Of a stretch of DNA of 29,803 nt, positions 11,501 to 20,381 are shown piece by piece. A model generated the notes under the pieces. The model had not been told where the DNA came from and searched no databases. It worked only from the letters and a program-made list of their open reading frames with translations. The DNA comes from Thoreauomyces humboldtii (lineage: Eukaryota > Chytridiomycota > Chytridiomycetes > Spizellomycetales > Powellomycetaceae), in assembly GCA_027596035.1 (NCBI GenBank), contig JADGJA010000215.1:1-29803 (forward strand), read 5' to 3'. Numbering within the stretch: the stretch's first letter is position 1; the number at the start of each line of letters is the position of its first letter. The position numbers were made by a program, and so were the translations under genes.

Positions 11501-11849
11501 TGCTATACGAGGAATCAGCATCCTCATTTGCTTCTTTCTCTTCAAGAGACGTCAAAGCATGTGGCGCAGAGTGAATGGTTGCTGGAGAAACCGTCATTGG
11601 CTTTCCAGCCCGCAACTGCTTGTCCGCCGGCAACGAGAGCGACGGTAGCGACAACGAGAGTGCCCGAAGTTCCCGCCCGTCTATGAGCGACGATCGCGAA
11701 GAAAGCAGATGTGGTGGGGTTTTGGAACGAGGTATTTGCAGATCCCCTGGCTCCTTGGCCTCCTCTGATAGATCGCACGGGGCAGAGTCCGTTCGAACAA
11801 TAGTGCGCCGACGCTGCATCGGTGGACGGGACGCACCGCCTGCAGGCAT
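8521..11849 (-). CDS. DENND6-family DENN-domain protein, predicted Rab GEF
   Basis: Eight exons: 11849-11246, 11174-11120, 11053-10762, 10695-10505, 10448-10127, 10066-9989, 9908-9727 and 9667-8521, with seven GT..AG introns of 56-80 nt, giving 956 aa. Conserved DENND6 landmarks appear in order: WILCFCVVNFDLELGQ (186-201), FSAFPDSNSS, GYVFFRQQKDTQIRRGYFQ (299-317), KSLVILSP, DFRPYFTIQDSDF (about 494-506), ILGVTNPVF (521-529), and the C-terminal VRRHFMDLTERFIQPL and LYRAFLLSPNF. Every splice restores one of these blocks. Family knowledge: DENN proteins exchange nucleotide on Rab GTPases; human DENND6A acts on Rab14 in endosomal recycling. The N-terminal 170 residues are disordered Ser/Pro/Ala sequence, and a low-complexity insert of about 90 residues interrupts the C-terminal part. 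The reading frame extends upstream of 11849 only without an ATG, so a further 5' exon is possible. Confidence 0.93.
11054..11119 (-). other. Translatable 66-nt intron in the DENND6-like gene
   Basis: Donor gtatgt and acceptor tttcaag bound a 66-nt intron in phase 2. It has no stop in the coding frame; retention would add 22 mostly hydrophobic residues before FSAFPDSN. The family has no such insert at this site. Confidence 0.8.
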
Positions 11850-12371
11850 GTTGGCAGCGACGGATGCCGCAAACGAGCTTTTCCTCCCACTCAGATAGGC
11901 CGCGGCCAAGTATTTAGCCCGTTATCGTAAAGAGCTGCCCTCCTCAGGCGAAACAACGTTGGATGGAAATGAGGCCCCTTCGATAGTCAACTGCGCGCGT
12001 TGTCTTCCAGCGAGAATCGTTGCCGACAACAGCGAGTAGAAAAAGCAGAAGTAACCTCAAAGCGCGGAGAGAAAATATGGCCTTGTAGCGTTTGGTTGTT
12101 TTAGATTTTCCAGGTGAAGAAGTTGCGATGGAGGTCCGTCAAGTCGCGTCGCGCACTTTTTGTCAACCTTAACAACTCAAATGCCGTCCGACCATCGAAC
12201 GGGAAACATATGCACATACTCGGTGGGCAAGCGACCTTGAATATGCATTTATTGACATGAATGGATGGGCAATGAATAGACAATCATCGTGATATCAATA
12301 TTTCTATACTGCTCTACGGAACCACCTCCCACCATTTCCGCTGTCATTTGTAGATAACAATCTCTTCCAAT
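11850..12371. promoter_or_regulatory. Intergenic region upstream of the DENND6-like gene
   Basis: It lies between the DENND6-like start and the ATP23 stop, both on the minus strand. It should hold the DENND6 promoter near 11850-12100 and the ATP23 3' UTR toward 12371. A 60-codon frame at 12101-12283 (minus) has no recognisable features. I see no repeats or RNA genes. Confidence 0.45.
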
Positions 12372-13247
12372 TTACGGAATTTCATCGAAGGGCGCCGTGT
12401 CAGAAAAGCAGCTATCCCAGACCGCCCGAACCGCATCCTCAGCGACACTCTCTCCCTGACATTGCGGCAGCTGCTTGAGCTCCGCTATCGCACGTCGCTT
12501 CACGCAAGCCTTCGAGGGGGATTGCATGTTTAGTCATCCACCTCCGCTTCGTCTGTCGCCTCGTCGTATCATACCTGGTGGTGCTTGGCAACCGAAAAGA
12601 AGCCTCTTCTTAGTTCCCTCGTGAACTTGCAGTCCCCGCTCAGACTCGCAGCCCTGATGGCCGAGCAAGCGTAGTGCTCGGGGTTTTCCCAGTTGACCTT
12701 CACCGTGCAGTGATCGTACGCGTGAATGAGTTCATGCGTCATTGTGTCCTCCATGTGCTTTTTTGATAGGAATGCGTTCTGGCATAGAACGACACCAAAG
12801 TCAGGAGCGAAGCCGCCGGCTCGGGTGATGTCGCATGGCGTGCAGCGGAAATGGGAGGGGGAAAAGGGACAGCCGGATCGATCGAGGTTCTCCATCATGA
12901 ACTTAACCATCGGACCTGAAGCAGCGCTTAGGGAACTGGGTTGCAAAGATACAGGCTTTGCGTACGACTGGGCACCTACTGCTTTGCAAAAGCTTTTTCT
13001 TCCATCGTTCGCACCGCGCGTTGTCCTTTGCCTCCTGCTTTGCGACTGCATCTTCCTCCTCAGATGTCGGCGTTGTTACGGGCGCCACTGGGTCCGTTGT
13101 CACTGGGGACTCGCAGTGAAGCGCGCGCGTCGCTGCGGGGAACTTGAACGAGGAAGCGACTATGGCTCGCCACCGAGCGAAAGTCTGAAGTTCTTCGGCG
13201 TCGGCTGGCGATGACGGGCCATCTTGCGTTGGGTGAGAGAGCGGCAT
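12372..13247 (-). CDS. ATP23: Mitochondrial inner membrane protease ATP23
   Basis: Three exons, 13247-12980, 12915-12575 and 12509-12372, with introns of 64 and 65 nt, give 248 aa. The zinc protease motif is HELIH (H150, E151, H154), followed by AYDHC, as in ATP23 (HELIHAFDHC in human). Conserved Cys and His positions flank it: FRCTPCD, VVLCQNAFLSKKHM, ACSAIRAASLSGDC. The last exon adds a C terminus with AVWDSCFSDTAPFDEIP, matching the family ending CFxDxxPF. Family knowledge: Atp23 processes the Atp6 precursor in yeast, chaperones F0 assembly and degrades Ups1 in the intermembrane space. The first exon ends at a phase-1 donor and restores LLQSSPMVKFMMENL. An acidic, Thr/Pro-rich insert (about residues 45-65) separates the N-terminal FARWRAIV helix from the core. 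The gene shares a short divergent promoter with delta-COP. Confidence 0.95.
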
Positions 13248-13506
13248 TGTAGTTGAATTGAGAGATCTTTTTTCCTGAACCGTTGATGAGCAGCTTTCGG
13301 GGACTCTGATCAAAACGCGTTGAAAGGGTGGCGTTGCTTGTCCATTCGCTCCGTCTCTCCCTCTCCATTAGTGGAATGGATGTGTGGCAGCGGCCCCAAA
13401 CGCCAGCTTTCCTCATAATCCCATCACGCCAACGTTGCCGCATTTCACATAAACCAGACAACGAGTATCCTATTGACCGAGGAGTTTAGTTGGGCGCAAA
13501 AAGAAA
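13248..13506. promoter_or_regulatory. Compact bidirectional promoter, ATP23 / delta-COP
   Basis: Only 259 bases separate the proposed ATG codons of ATP23 (leftward) and delta-COP (rightward), so both promoters must overlap or sit back to back. No GTACAGTA motif or clear TATA box is visible. Confidence 0.55.
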
Positions 13507-15818
13507 ATGGTTGGTGGTTTTCTTTTCTCCGCTGCGGCTTGCATGCCATGCGGCTTTTCTCATGCCCATGCATGCCATGCGGCTTTCTTTTCACGACTTT
13601 ACTCACGCTCTATGCTTCCTCCTGTCGCAAGGTTGTCCTCGCAGCATCTGTATGTACGAAAGCCGGGAAAGGTGCGTGGTGCTCCATGCATTTTCTATGT
13701 GACTACTGTCTTACTTTCCTCCTCCGTCTTGTAGCCGTCGTCTCCCGGCAGTTCGTCGAGATGCCTCGGTCTCGGATCGAGGGCCTCCTGGCTTCGTTCC
13801 CGAAACTGATTGGAGCTGCGGACAGTCAGCATACCTTTGTAGAGACCGACTCCGTGCGATATGTCTATCAGGTATGATGATCTTTCGTGAATGGGTGGGG
13901 CTCAAGGGCTCTTCGTGGACCCCCCTTCTAGAGAAAGCCACAATTCCTAACGCTTAGTCCTGTAGCCACTAGACGAGCTCTACATGGTCCTTGTGACGAA
14001 CAAACATTCCAACATCCTTCAGGACATCGACACCCTCCACCTTTTTGCGCGCCTCATCTCCGACTACTGTCGTAGCTTGAACGAACGGGACATTGCGCTG
14101 CAGGCGTTCGAGCTGGCACACGTATTTGACGAGGTCGTGTCTCTGGGTTACCGAGAAAACGTCAACCTAGCGCAGATCCGCACAATCACAGAGATGGAGT
14201 CGCACGAGGAGCGGGTGCAGGCAGAGATCGCAAAGAGTCAAGAGAAGCAAGCGAAGGAGGACTCGAAGCGCAAGGCAAAGATGATGGAGATGCAAAGGAA
14301 GGAAATGGCGAGGAGCGGATACTCGGGTGGTGGGGGCGGAGGAAGCGGGGGCGGCTATCAAATAGGTTACGGAAGCGGCAGCAGCAATTCGAACCATGGG
14401 TATGGAGGAGGAGGCGGCGGTGGATTCCGCAGCGGCAGCCCGTACGAATCGGTCAGGCAGTCAGCCCCGGAACCCGAACGGCCGTCGTACGCAGCGTGAG
14501 TGTTTCAAGTCGTTCTGCGTTGCACAGCGCTCTTTGCTTACTTATCTTGCATGCGCGTAGTCCGGTCGCATCCAGCGCCCCTGCAAGAGGCAAGGGAATG
14601 CAGCTGGGAGGAAAGCAGACCGATAGCACGTTCGTCAACACGATCAAGGCCGACGAAGGCATACCAGACGCTGTTCCACAGCCTATCAGCCCCGTACACA
14701 GCTCCTCGGCGTTCGCAGCACCTGTTCACCATGCGGCCTCCTCCACAGAAAGGTGGAGTCATTCAAGCTCAGAATGAATTTCTCTACCCGTTGTTTGTTG
14801 ACTAACGCCACATCTGTTTTCTATCAGTGTGCACGTTGCGTTGGAGGAGAAGATCACAGTCGTGGCCAACCGCGATGGTGGTCTCCAGACCATGGAAATC
14901 AAGGGCGACATGCAACTCAAGGTCTCTGACCCAGCTAAAGCGCAGCTACGCGTTGTTCTCGACATGCAGCGACATCTCGATGTTCAGTACAAGGTAGCGA
15001 TCTATTGCTGCTCTCGCCCCTCGTGCTCCTGCGCTGACAAACTGATTCCCTTGTAGACACATCCCAATGTAGACAAGCCGTTGTTCAACAACAGCGACAT
15101 CCTCGGGCTGCGAGACCCGACCCGACCATTCCCCATCAACCAGGCGCTTCCGATTGTCAAATGGCGTTACGTCACCAACGACGAGAGCCTGATGCCCCTC
15201 GCTAGTGAGTACTTCAGAATACCGAGGATGTCCTCCGAAGAAACTGGACCCTGATGCTTGGCTTCCCTATCAGTCAACTGCTGGCCCTCACCGTCAGGCA
15301 ACGGCACGTGCGACGTGAACATCGAGTACGAGCTGCAGTCAGACACACTCGAGCTCCGCGACGTCATTATCTCGATCCCCTACTCGTGAGTCGCGGACAA
15401 ACCAGCAAATCTGGAGGCAACTTCCTTCTGACAATTTGTATTGTTGCACATGAAACAGTGGAAACGCGCCTCCTACTGTCGGCGACGTAGAAGGCGAGTA
15501 CGAGATCGACCGAGCACGCAAGTTCATCCAGTGGCAGCTCCCCATCGTTGACCAGTCCAACAAGTCGGGCGTGCTCGAGTTCAGCGCGCAGGGCGATGAT
15601 GCTGGGGCATTTTTCCCCATTCGGGTATCGTTCACTTCGAGCAAGACGTTCTGCAACATCGCGGTAAGGGGCCGAAACTGCCGTGGCGCACTACACTTGC
15701 CAGACTCGCTGATGTGGCCTCCTCATCTCAGGTGCGGGACATCACCGCCGTCGACGGAACGCCTACCGTCTTTTCCCAAGAGACTGTGCTGCTCACGGAG
15801 GACTACTCGGTCGTATAG
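13507..15818 (+). CDS. RET2: Coatomer subunit delta (delta-COP)
   Basis: Ten exons are proposed: 13507-13509, 13632-13671, 13735-13871, 13966-14495, 14561-14752, 14828-14993, 15057-15204, 15274-15385, 15459-15663 and 15732-15818, giving 539 aa. The N-terminal longin-like domain is evident ([26 protein letters not shown]-type helix; [26 protein letters not shown]). A charged coiled coil then a Gly/Ser-rich linker (about 180-214) precedes the mu-homology domain from about residue 296 ([61 protein letters not shown]). Family knowledge: delta-COP is part of the F-subcomplex of COPI, recruited by Arf1, and works in Golgi-to-ER retrieval. The start is special: the conserved N terminus MVVLAASV requires a first exon that is just ATG, joined over a 122-nt intron. 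Without that splice the frame is open upstream and could start at ATG 13548 or 13572. Confidence 0.95.
13541..13587 (+). repeat. Two-copy direct repeat, period 29, in delta-COP intron 1
   Basis: An 18-base unit beginning gcatgccatgcggcttt occurs at 13541-13558 and 13570-13587, differing only in the last base. Each copy contains GCATGC. It sits in the proposed first intron of delta-COP. Confidence 0.85.
13672..13734 (+). other. Translatable 63-nt intron in delta-COP
   Basis: Donor gtgcgt and acceptor cttgtag bound 63 nt, a multiple of three and stop-free in the coding frame. Retention would insert 21 residues, Cys- and Leu-rich, in the middle of KAGKAVVSRQF, a block uninterrupted in the family. 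Confidence 0.8.
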
Positions 15819-15909
15819 GGGCCGCACGCAATGTTTTCTTTTGCCATCTTCGTGGAATATACAGAGTTCGCGTGGCGTACAGCCTCCATCTCACTGCTCC
15901 CCTCCTGTG

Positions 15910-16857
15910 CTACCGCTTGCGAACGGCCTTCCACTTGTACACGGGCAGACCCTGCTCGTCGACGCCCGTCTTCTTCTTGGGACCCTTTCCCATGAGGTTC
16001 TTCTGCAGGTCCATCTCGAGCTGAGCCTTCCGGAGCTTGTCCTCGCGGTCCAGCCGCGCCGAGAGCTCCCGGTAAGCCTTTTCCCGCTTTCGCGCGTTCG
16101 GTCGGGAGGCTGCTGGCGGGAGCTCTGCCGTCTCGAGCATGTCGGTGGTCGGGCGGTTGTACTTGCGGTGGAGAAGGGAAGCTGGTGTTCGGAAGTGTTC
16201 CGATGGGGAAAAACTCTTTGCTGCGAGACGGGGAAAAGGTGATGGATGGATGAGTTTCGGGATGCTGGCACGATGGGGAAGGGAGGGCTTTCTGGCGCGT
16301 TCGGTTCTACCTTCCGCTATGCTGTCGACGAAGACCGTGTGCTGTGGTGTCCGCTTCCTCCTGCTGCTGCTCAAGCCGCCGGGTATCGTCTCGTCCTGGT
16401 CGTCCACCTCCATCGCACCGTGATCCTCCTCCTCCTCCTCCGCATCGTCATCGTCATCGTCTTGGTACTCTTGCTCCTCCTCGAGAAAGTGGAGTCCCTC
16501 CTTGAGCTTGTCCACGCGACTCGCGTTGACGCTCCTCTGGTAGTTGACGTAACCCTGATCCTGGGTCTTCAGGAGCCTCAGAAAGTCGGCGTCCATCTTC
16601 TCGTCCCTCTCCCTCGTCGCGACGTGGACTCCCTTCTTGGTGCTGGCGTTGACCATGCCAAAGTAGAACTCGTCCGGGTTCCTGAATGCGGCCTTCTGCT
16701 TCAAGGTCCTGAGCGTCTTCTGCTTCCGGTTGTAGTCCTTTGCACGGAGGACATAGTCCTTGTGCTTTTCGAGGAGACCGAAGCGGGTCGCCCTGGACTC
16801 GAGCTGGGAACGCTCCCGGTGGTTCCGACGTTGGAGGGCGTTGCGAAGGGAGGACAT
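15910..16857 (-). CDS. UTP11: U3 snoRNA-associated protein UTP11
   Basis: A single exon encodes 315 aa from ATG 16855-16857. The N terminus MSSLRNALQRRNHRERSQ and the following LLEKHKDYVLRAKDYNRKQ, LRTLKQKAAFRNPDEFYFGM and DQGYVNYQRS blocks are diagnostic of UTP11. Family knowledge: UTP11 is a component of the U3 small-subunit processome in the nucleolus, needed for 18S rRNA maturation. It is longer than the yeast and human proteins (about 250 aa) because of an acidic run rich in Asp and Glu (about 135-155) and a Ser/Pro-rich insert in the middle; the basic C terminus (KWKAVRKR) is kept. The gene converges with delta-COP at only 91 bases between stops and diverges from the alpha/beta hydrolase gene across the motif-rich region. 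Confidence 0.95.
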   Translation of the reverse strand: MSSLRNALQRRNHRERSQLESRATRFGLLEKHKDYVLRAKDYNRKQKTLRTLKQKAAFRNPDEFYFGMVNASTKKGVHVATRERDEKMDADFLRLLKTQDQGYVNYQRSVNASRVDKLKEGLHFLEEEQEYQDDDDDDAEEEEEDHGAMEVDDQDETIPGGLSSSRRKRTPQHTVFVDSIAEGRTERARKPSLPHRASIPKLIHPSPFPRLAAKSFSPSEHFRTPASLLHRKYNRPTTDMLETAELPPAASRPNARKREKAYRELSARLDREDKLRKAQLEMDLQKNLMGKGPKKKTGVDEQGLPVYKWKAVRKR

Positions 16858-17323
16858 GACTTTGGTCTTTTACTTGAGCAGGAGGACGATGGAAGTGGCG
16901 AAGGGGAGATGCTGTTGCGCTGAGCTTGTGTGGTTTCAAAGGTATCGAGGGTATGCCACTGTATCGCCTCTCTTTCCAGAATGCCTTTTATTCCACAGGA
17001 GAAAGTGCGAATGCAAAAACAAAAAAAAGAAAGGGGCAGCCCGAGTGCCCTTGGAAACCGTCGTTATGTTTCGGTCGTACAGTGTGACACGAGCCACTAG
17101 CATTGGCAGGTCGCTCTGGATGATATGATACTCTTCGATCGTTGTATCTCATTTCAGTATCATACCATTCTTCAATCTAGTGCGAAGCCGCTACATGTAC
17201 CTGTATACCGTAGAACACATAGTCCTGTGCCCCTCCCCCCTCCGGAGGCTGCAAAATTTGGCTGGCTTTGTCTAAGGTACAGTGCTCATTATGATCCTAT
17301 CGCTTTCACTCGGAGAGGCACAA

Positions 17324-17691
17324 GTACGTACAGTACATGTACAGTAGAACCCCTGAACCTCTTCTGCGTCCGTTTCTCAGCCGTGGGCCGGGACCGGAGG
17401 CAGTACTGTACTTCGCCGCTGATCCCTTCACCGCTAACATCCCCGACTCGATGGTCGTGTACAGTACACACGCATGCCCCTGCTTGCCCTCCGCAGAATC
17501 TCGACACGTGCAATCTCCCGCTTTGGAGTGTGCCTGACGGACATGCGAGCATGTGATGAGGTGTACTGTACACATGCAGAAGCCTTGTCGCTGGAGATGC
17601 TGTGTGTACAGTAGCCTTTCATCCGTTCAACCCCTTTACGTCCTTGGTACGCATGGGAAAGAAGCCGGCGGCGGCTGCTGGTGTACCGTAG
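17324..17691. promoter_or_regulatory. Cluster of GTAC-centred palindromes
   Basis: Copies read directly: GTACAGTAC at 17328-17336, GTACAGTA at 17339-17346, AGTACTGTACT at 17402-17412, GTGTACAGTACAC at 17457-17469, GTGTACTGTACAC at 17561-17573, GTGTACAGTAG at 17604-17614 and GTGTACCGTAG at 17681-17691. A weaker copy, GTACAGTG, is at 17077-17084. The two 13-base copies are perfect inverted repeats about a single central base. Such repeated odd-length palindromes usually mark sites for a dimeric transcription factor; the factor is unknown to me. Confidence 0.7.
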
Positions 17692-17726
17692 CTGTCCGGA
17701 GAGAGAGAGGGATCGGCAGATCTGCA

Positions 17727-17890
17727 CGTCATCTCCTCTCCCTGATCTCTCGCTCTCCCTTTCTTTCACATGGGCACCTCGGGTTCCCTTGCTCTCTCCC
17801 TCTCGCTCTCTCTCTCATCACACTTCTCTCTCTCTCTCACACACTACCCTCTGCTTTCTTCCTTTCTCCCCCCATCCCTCCACCCTTCCT
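17727..17890 (+). repeat. CT-rich low-complexity tract
   Basis: The plus strand is dominated by C and T with runs of tctctctct (for example 17826-17840). Pyrimidine-rich tracts just upstream of transcription starts are common in fungal promoters, and this one ends about 200 bases before the hydrolase ATG. Confidence 0.8.
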
Positions 17891-18030
17891 CCTCCTCGCC
17901 GCTCTGAGCGCCCCCCGCTTGCACGCGCCGGCCCTCGTTACAACGTCACGGTTCAACACTCTTGCACTGAAATACTTAAAAAGAGAAGGGCATCAGGTCC
18001 GCTCGCTCTCTTCGCCGCCCCTTCAGATTC

Positions 18031-18060
18031 CACACACACACACACACACACATACATACA
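18031..18060 (+). repeat. (CA)n microsatellite followed by CATA repeats
   Basis: About ten CA units run from 18031, followed by catacataca. It lies in the presumed 5' leader of the hydrolase gene. Confidence 0.9.
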
Positions 18061-18076
18061 CGGTACACGTACATAC
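18061..18076 (+). promoter_or_regulatory. 16-base element shared with the metalloprotease leader
   Basis: The sequence CGGTACACGTACATAC ends 18 bases before the hydrolase ATG. An identical copy occurs at 23169-23184, seven bases before the metalloprotease ATG. Confidence 0.6.
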
Positions 18077-18094
18077 ATCTATACACGATCTGAC

Positions 18095-19687
18095 ATGGGT
18101 GCCCTGCTCCCAAACACCCCCTTTGCAACTCCGACCACAGGCAATCAGCCCACTCATGCTCCTACGACGGCACGGCCAGAAAAGCACGGGCGCTCCATTG
18201 GCTTCAGAGCTTGGCAGGCGGTGATCTTGATCATCGTCTCGGTCACTCCGCTCTCCTACGTTTACGTCGCCACGCTATTCTTCTATCTTCGCTCCAATGC
18301 TGGAACGCTGGCCGCAACCATTCTCTCCACGAGCTACACCGCCCTTGTGGTCTTCTCGATCCTCACCGCCTGGATGGTCGGAGAGACTCTCTGGCTCCCT
18401 TACCACACCTTGACGGCCTCCCGCTTGCAATCCCGTCGCGAGCCTGCCCACGTTGCACGAGGGCCCGGAGAGCGAAAGGCGCTCTACAAGCGCTGTCTCA
18501 CCGCGCTCGGGGATCCCCCGGCAGTCCGCAAGGCGATCGAGGGCTGGTTCTTCGGCGCTCCCTTGGAGAGCATCAGGCGACAGAACTGCGCCGAGTGGTT
18601 CGCTTGGGCCATGTTTGACAGCGAGTTGGTCGATCTCACCCCCGAAGAGCAGGACGAGATCTACGGCGCGGAGGGATTCATCGCAGGCACCGAGGTCGCA
18701 TCAGGCGTCACGTTCGAGCAGGGCCGAAACGACGAGGTCAGATGCATGCGCCTCACCATCGATCCCATGCAGATGCTCCATCGACCCGCCGTGTACTACG
18801 CTGCCATCGCGCTCATGCATCTGGCAGGCAGCATCGCCCTCCCATACCTGGGATTCGAGGAGAAGTGGGTGACCCCCGCCGATCTCGCCAAGCACTCGCA
18901 TGTCCAGTTCCCTACAACTCCGACCGCCAGCCCGCAGCGCTACTTTTACCGTCCGGCTCGTCCCAGCTCTGCCAAGAAGTCTGACGACACACTTCCCCTC
19001 GTCTTCATCCACGGTATCGGCATCGGACTGGTTCACTACGCGCCGCTTCTCGCGGGTCTCCCGCGCGACGTGGATGTCTTCCTTCTCGACTGGCCTCACG
19101 TCTCGATGCAGATCCGGACTGCCGAGACCATCGCTGCGATCCCAGACACCGTCGCGGGAATGGCCTCCATGCTCGAATCCCACGGTCACAGCAAGGCCGC
19201 TTTCGTCGGTCACAGTCTCGGCACAGCGGCTGTCAGCTGGATGGTCCGCATCCGTCCCGAATACGTGGCCACCACCATCTTCCTGGATCCCATCGTCTTC
19301 CTCCTGGTGGATCCAGCCGTCGCCTACAACTTCGTCTACCGAAAGCCCTCCACGGTCCTCGAGCTGCTGATGCACTACTTTGTCTCCCGTGAGCTCTACA
19401 TCGCCCACTCCCTCGCCCGCCACTTCAACTGGTCCAGCAACATCCTCTTCAAGGAGGACCTACCGGCTCGAATCGCCCCCACCGACCGAAAGCGCAACTG
19501 CATCCTGCTGTGCGAGAAGGACCAGGTCGTCCCCGCCGAGAGCGTGAGACGCTACCTCGCCGACTCGGACGAGGTGGACCTCCTCTGGTACGAGAACCTG
19601 ACGCACGGCGCGTTGATGTTCAGGTCCAAGGTCCTCGAGGTCGTTCAAAGAAAGATCAGAGTGGCATGCGGGCTGAGTCAGAGTTGA
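18095..19687 (+). CDS. Membrane-anchored alpha/beta hydrolase
   Basis: A single exon encodes 530 aa from ATG 18095. Two hydrophobic segments at about 38-64 and 71-97 should anchor the N terminus in a membrane; a third weaker one is near 233-251. The hydrolase fold starts near 300: oxyanion loop HGIGIG (306-311), nucleophile elbow GHSLG with Ser374, probable acid Asp476 (EKDQVV) and His504 (NLTHG). Between anchor and fold lies a conserved-looking region (residues 130-200, with IEGWFFGAPLESI and ECAEW-like QNCAEWFAW). Family knowledge: proteins of this layout occur widely in fungi as uncharacterised lipase or esterase-like enzymes; no substrate can be inferred. The upstream frame is open but low-complexity, and 18095 is the first sensible ATG. 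Its leader carries unusual repeated motifs described separately. Confidence 0.9.
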   Translation: MGALLPNTPFATPTTGNQPTHAPTTARPEKHGRSIGFRAWQAVILIIVSVTPLSYVYVATLFFYLRSNAGTLAATILSTSYTALVVFSILTAWMVGETLWLPYHTLTASRLQSRREPAHVARGPGERKALYKRCLTALGDPPAVRKAIEGWFFGAPLESIRRQNCAEWFAWAMFDSELVDLTPEEQDEIYGAEGFIAGTEVASGVTFEQGRNDEVRCMRLTIDPMQMLHRPAVYYAAIALMHLAGSIALPYLGFEEKWVTPADLAKHSHVQFPTTPTASPQRYFYRPARPSSAKKSDDTLPLVFIHGIGIGLVHYAPLLAGLPRDVDVFLLDWPHVSMQIRTAETIAAIPDTVAGMASMLESHGHSKAAFVGHSLGTAAVSWMVRIRPEYVATTIFLDPIVFLLVDPAVAYNFVYRKPSTVLELLMHYFVSRELYIAHSLARHFNWSSNILFKEDLPARIAPTDRKRNCILLCEKDQVVPAESVRRYLADSDEVDLLWYENLTHGALMFRSKVLEVVQRKIRVACGLSQS

Positions 19688-20381
19688 AAGTGACGCCAGC
19701 GGGAACAACCAAGAGAAAAGCATTTTATACCATTTAACTCTATGTATACTGTAAAGAATCTTAATGTATCGAGCATCATACACCGGTTCGATGTGTTCAT
19801 GAGTGCGGACGACCCCTCCGCGGGCACACCTCTGTGCGACGGGGCAGGTTCATTGGAACGCTCCTAGGCCGAGGTGAATCGTCCTTCAGCCGAAAGATCT
19901 ATCGGGAACGGGAGCTGCAAGGATGAGATTCAGGAAGCGTAATAACCTCTTGGCAGGGATACAATATGAGGTGGTGAGGGTTGCCCTTCACATGTTGGCT
20001 TCCCATGGAGCAAATTGGCTTCGGCAACTCGAAGCGACGAATGAAGTGCGGTCGGGAGCATATGCGTCCAACAAGCGTCGTCGCTGCAATGAGGCAACTG
20101 GATGGTCGATGGTAGTATTTGGAACCCTGCTCCTGCTATCTCATCTATCTTTAAACTGAAATAAAGGGATTCAGATGGCACGCTCAAATGATCCTTGCTT
20201 GGTGAGAGATTGATGACATCTCGCCTGCCGAACACGAGCAGCAAGGATCACGCGCACTTCGGCTTTCCTGTACAGCCGCCCATCAGCACGAGGGCCTCCT
20301 TCCATTAGCCCTCCCCACATCTTGTAACGTCTTCCCAACGTCCACCTACTGTACTCTCGCGTCGTCAGGACATAGTCAACA
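19688..20381. other. Intergenic region before the enoyl-CoA isomerase gene
   Basis: Both flanking genes are on the plus strand. The left part is the hydrolase 3' region with AT-rich sequence (19730-19765). The right part should be the isomerase promoter; it carries TACTGTAC at 20347-20354. Short frames at 19923-20244 on either strand show no protein character. Confidence 0.5.
20347..20354 (+). promoter_or_regulatory. TACTGTAC motif upstream of the isomerase gene
   Basis: TACTGTAC is the reverse complement of GTACAGTA, the core of the clustered palindrome at 17324-17691. It lies 27 bases before the ATG at 20382. Confidence 0.45.

Larger units (their letters stand above)
16858..18094. promoter_or_regulatory. 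Long divergent promoter region, UTP11 / alpha-beta hydrolase
   Basis: This 1237-base region is the longest gap in the window. It contains, in order, an A-rich run near 17017-17032, a cluster of GTAC palindromes (about 17077-17691), a CT-rich block (about 17727-17890), a CA/TACA repeat (18031-18060) and a 16-base element shared with another gene (18061-18076). A plus-strand frame is open upstream of 18095 but reads low-complexity Ser/Leu/Thr/His and is not believable as protein. Confidence 0.6.

Noticed and set aside
15571..16242. 223-codon plus-strand frame spanning the delta-COP 3' end and antisense to UTP11
   Set aside because: Its first part is delta-COP exon 9 read through an intron; the rest is antisense to the well-supported UTP11.
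17681..18094. N-terminal extension of the alpha/beta hydrolase frame
   Set aside because: The extension is translated from CT- and CA-repeat sequence and begins without an ATG; the ATG at 18095 gives a sensible membrane anchor.
18701..19423. 240-codon minus-strand frame inside the hydrolase gene
   Set aside because: It mirrors the high-GC codon structure of the true gene and has no recognisable protein pattern.
19740..19900. Possible tRNA suggested by a ggttcga string
   Set aside because: No matching A box, acceptor stem or anticodon arm could be built around it.
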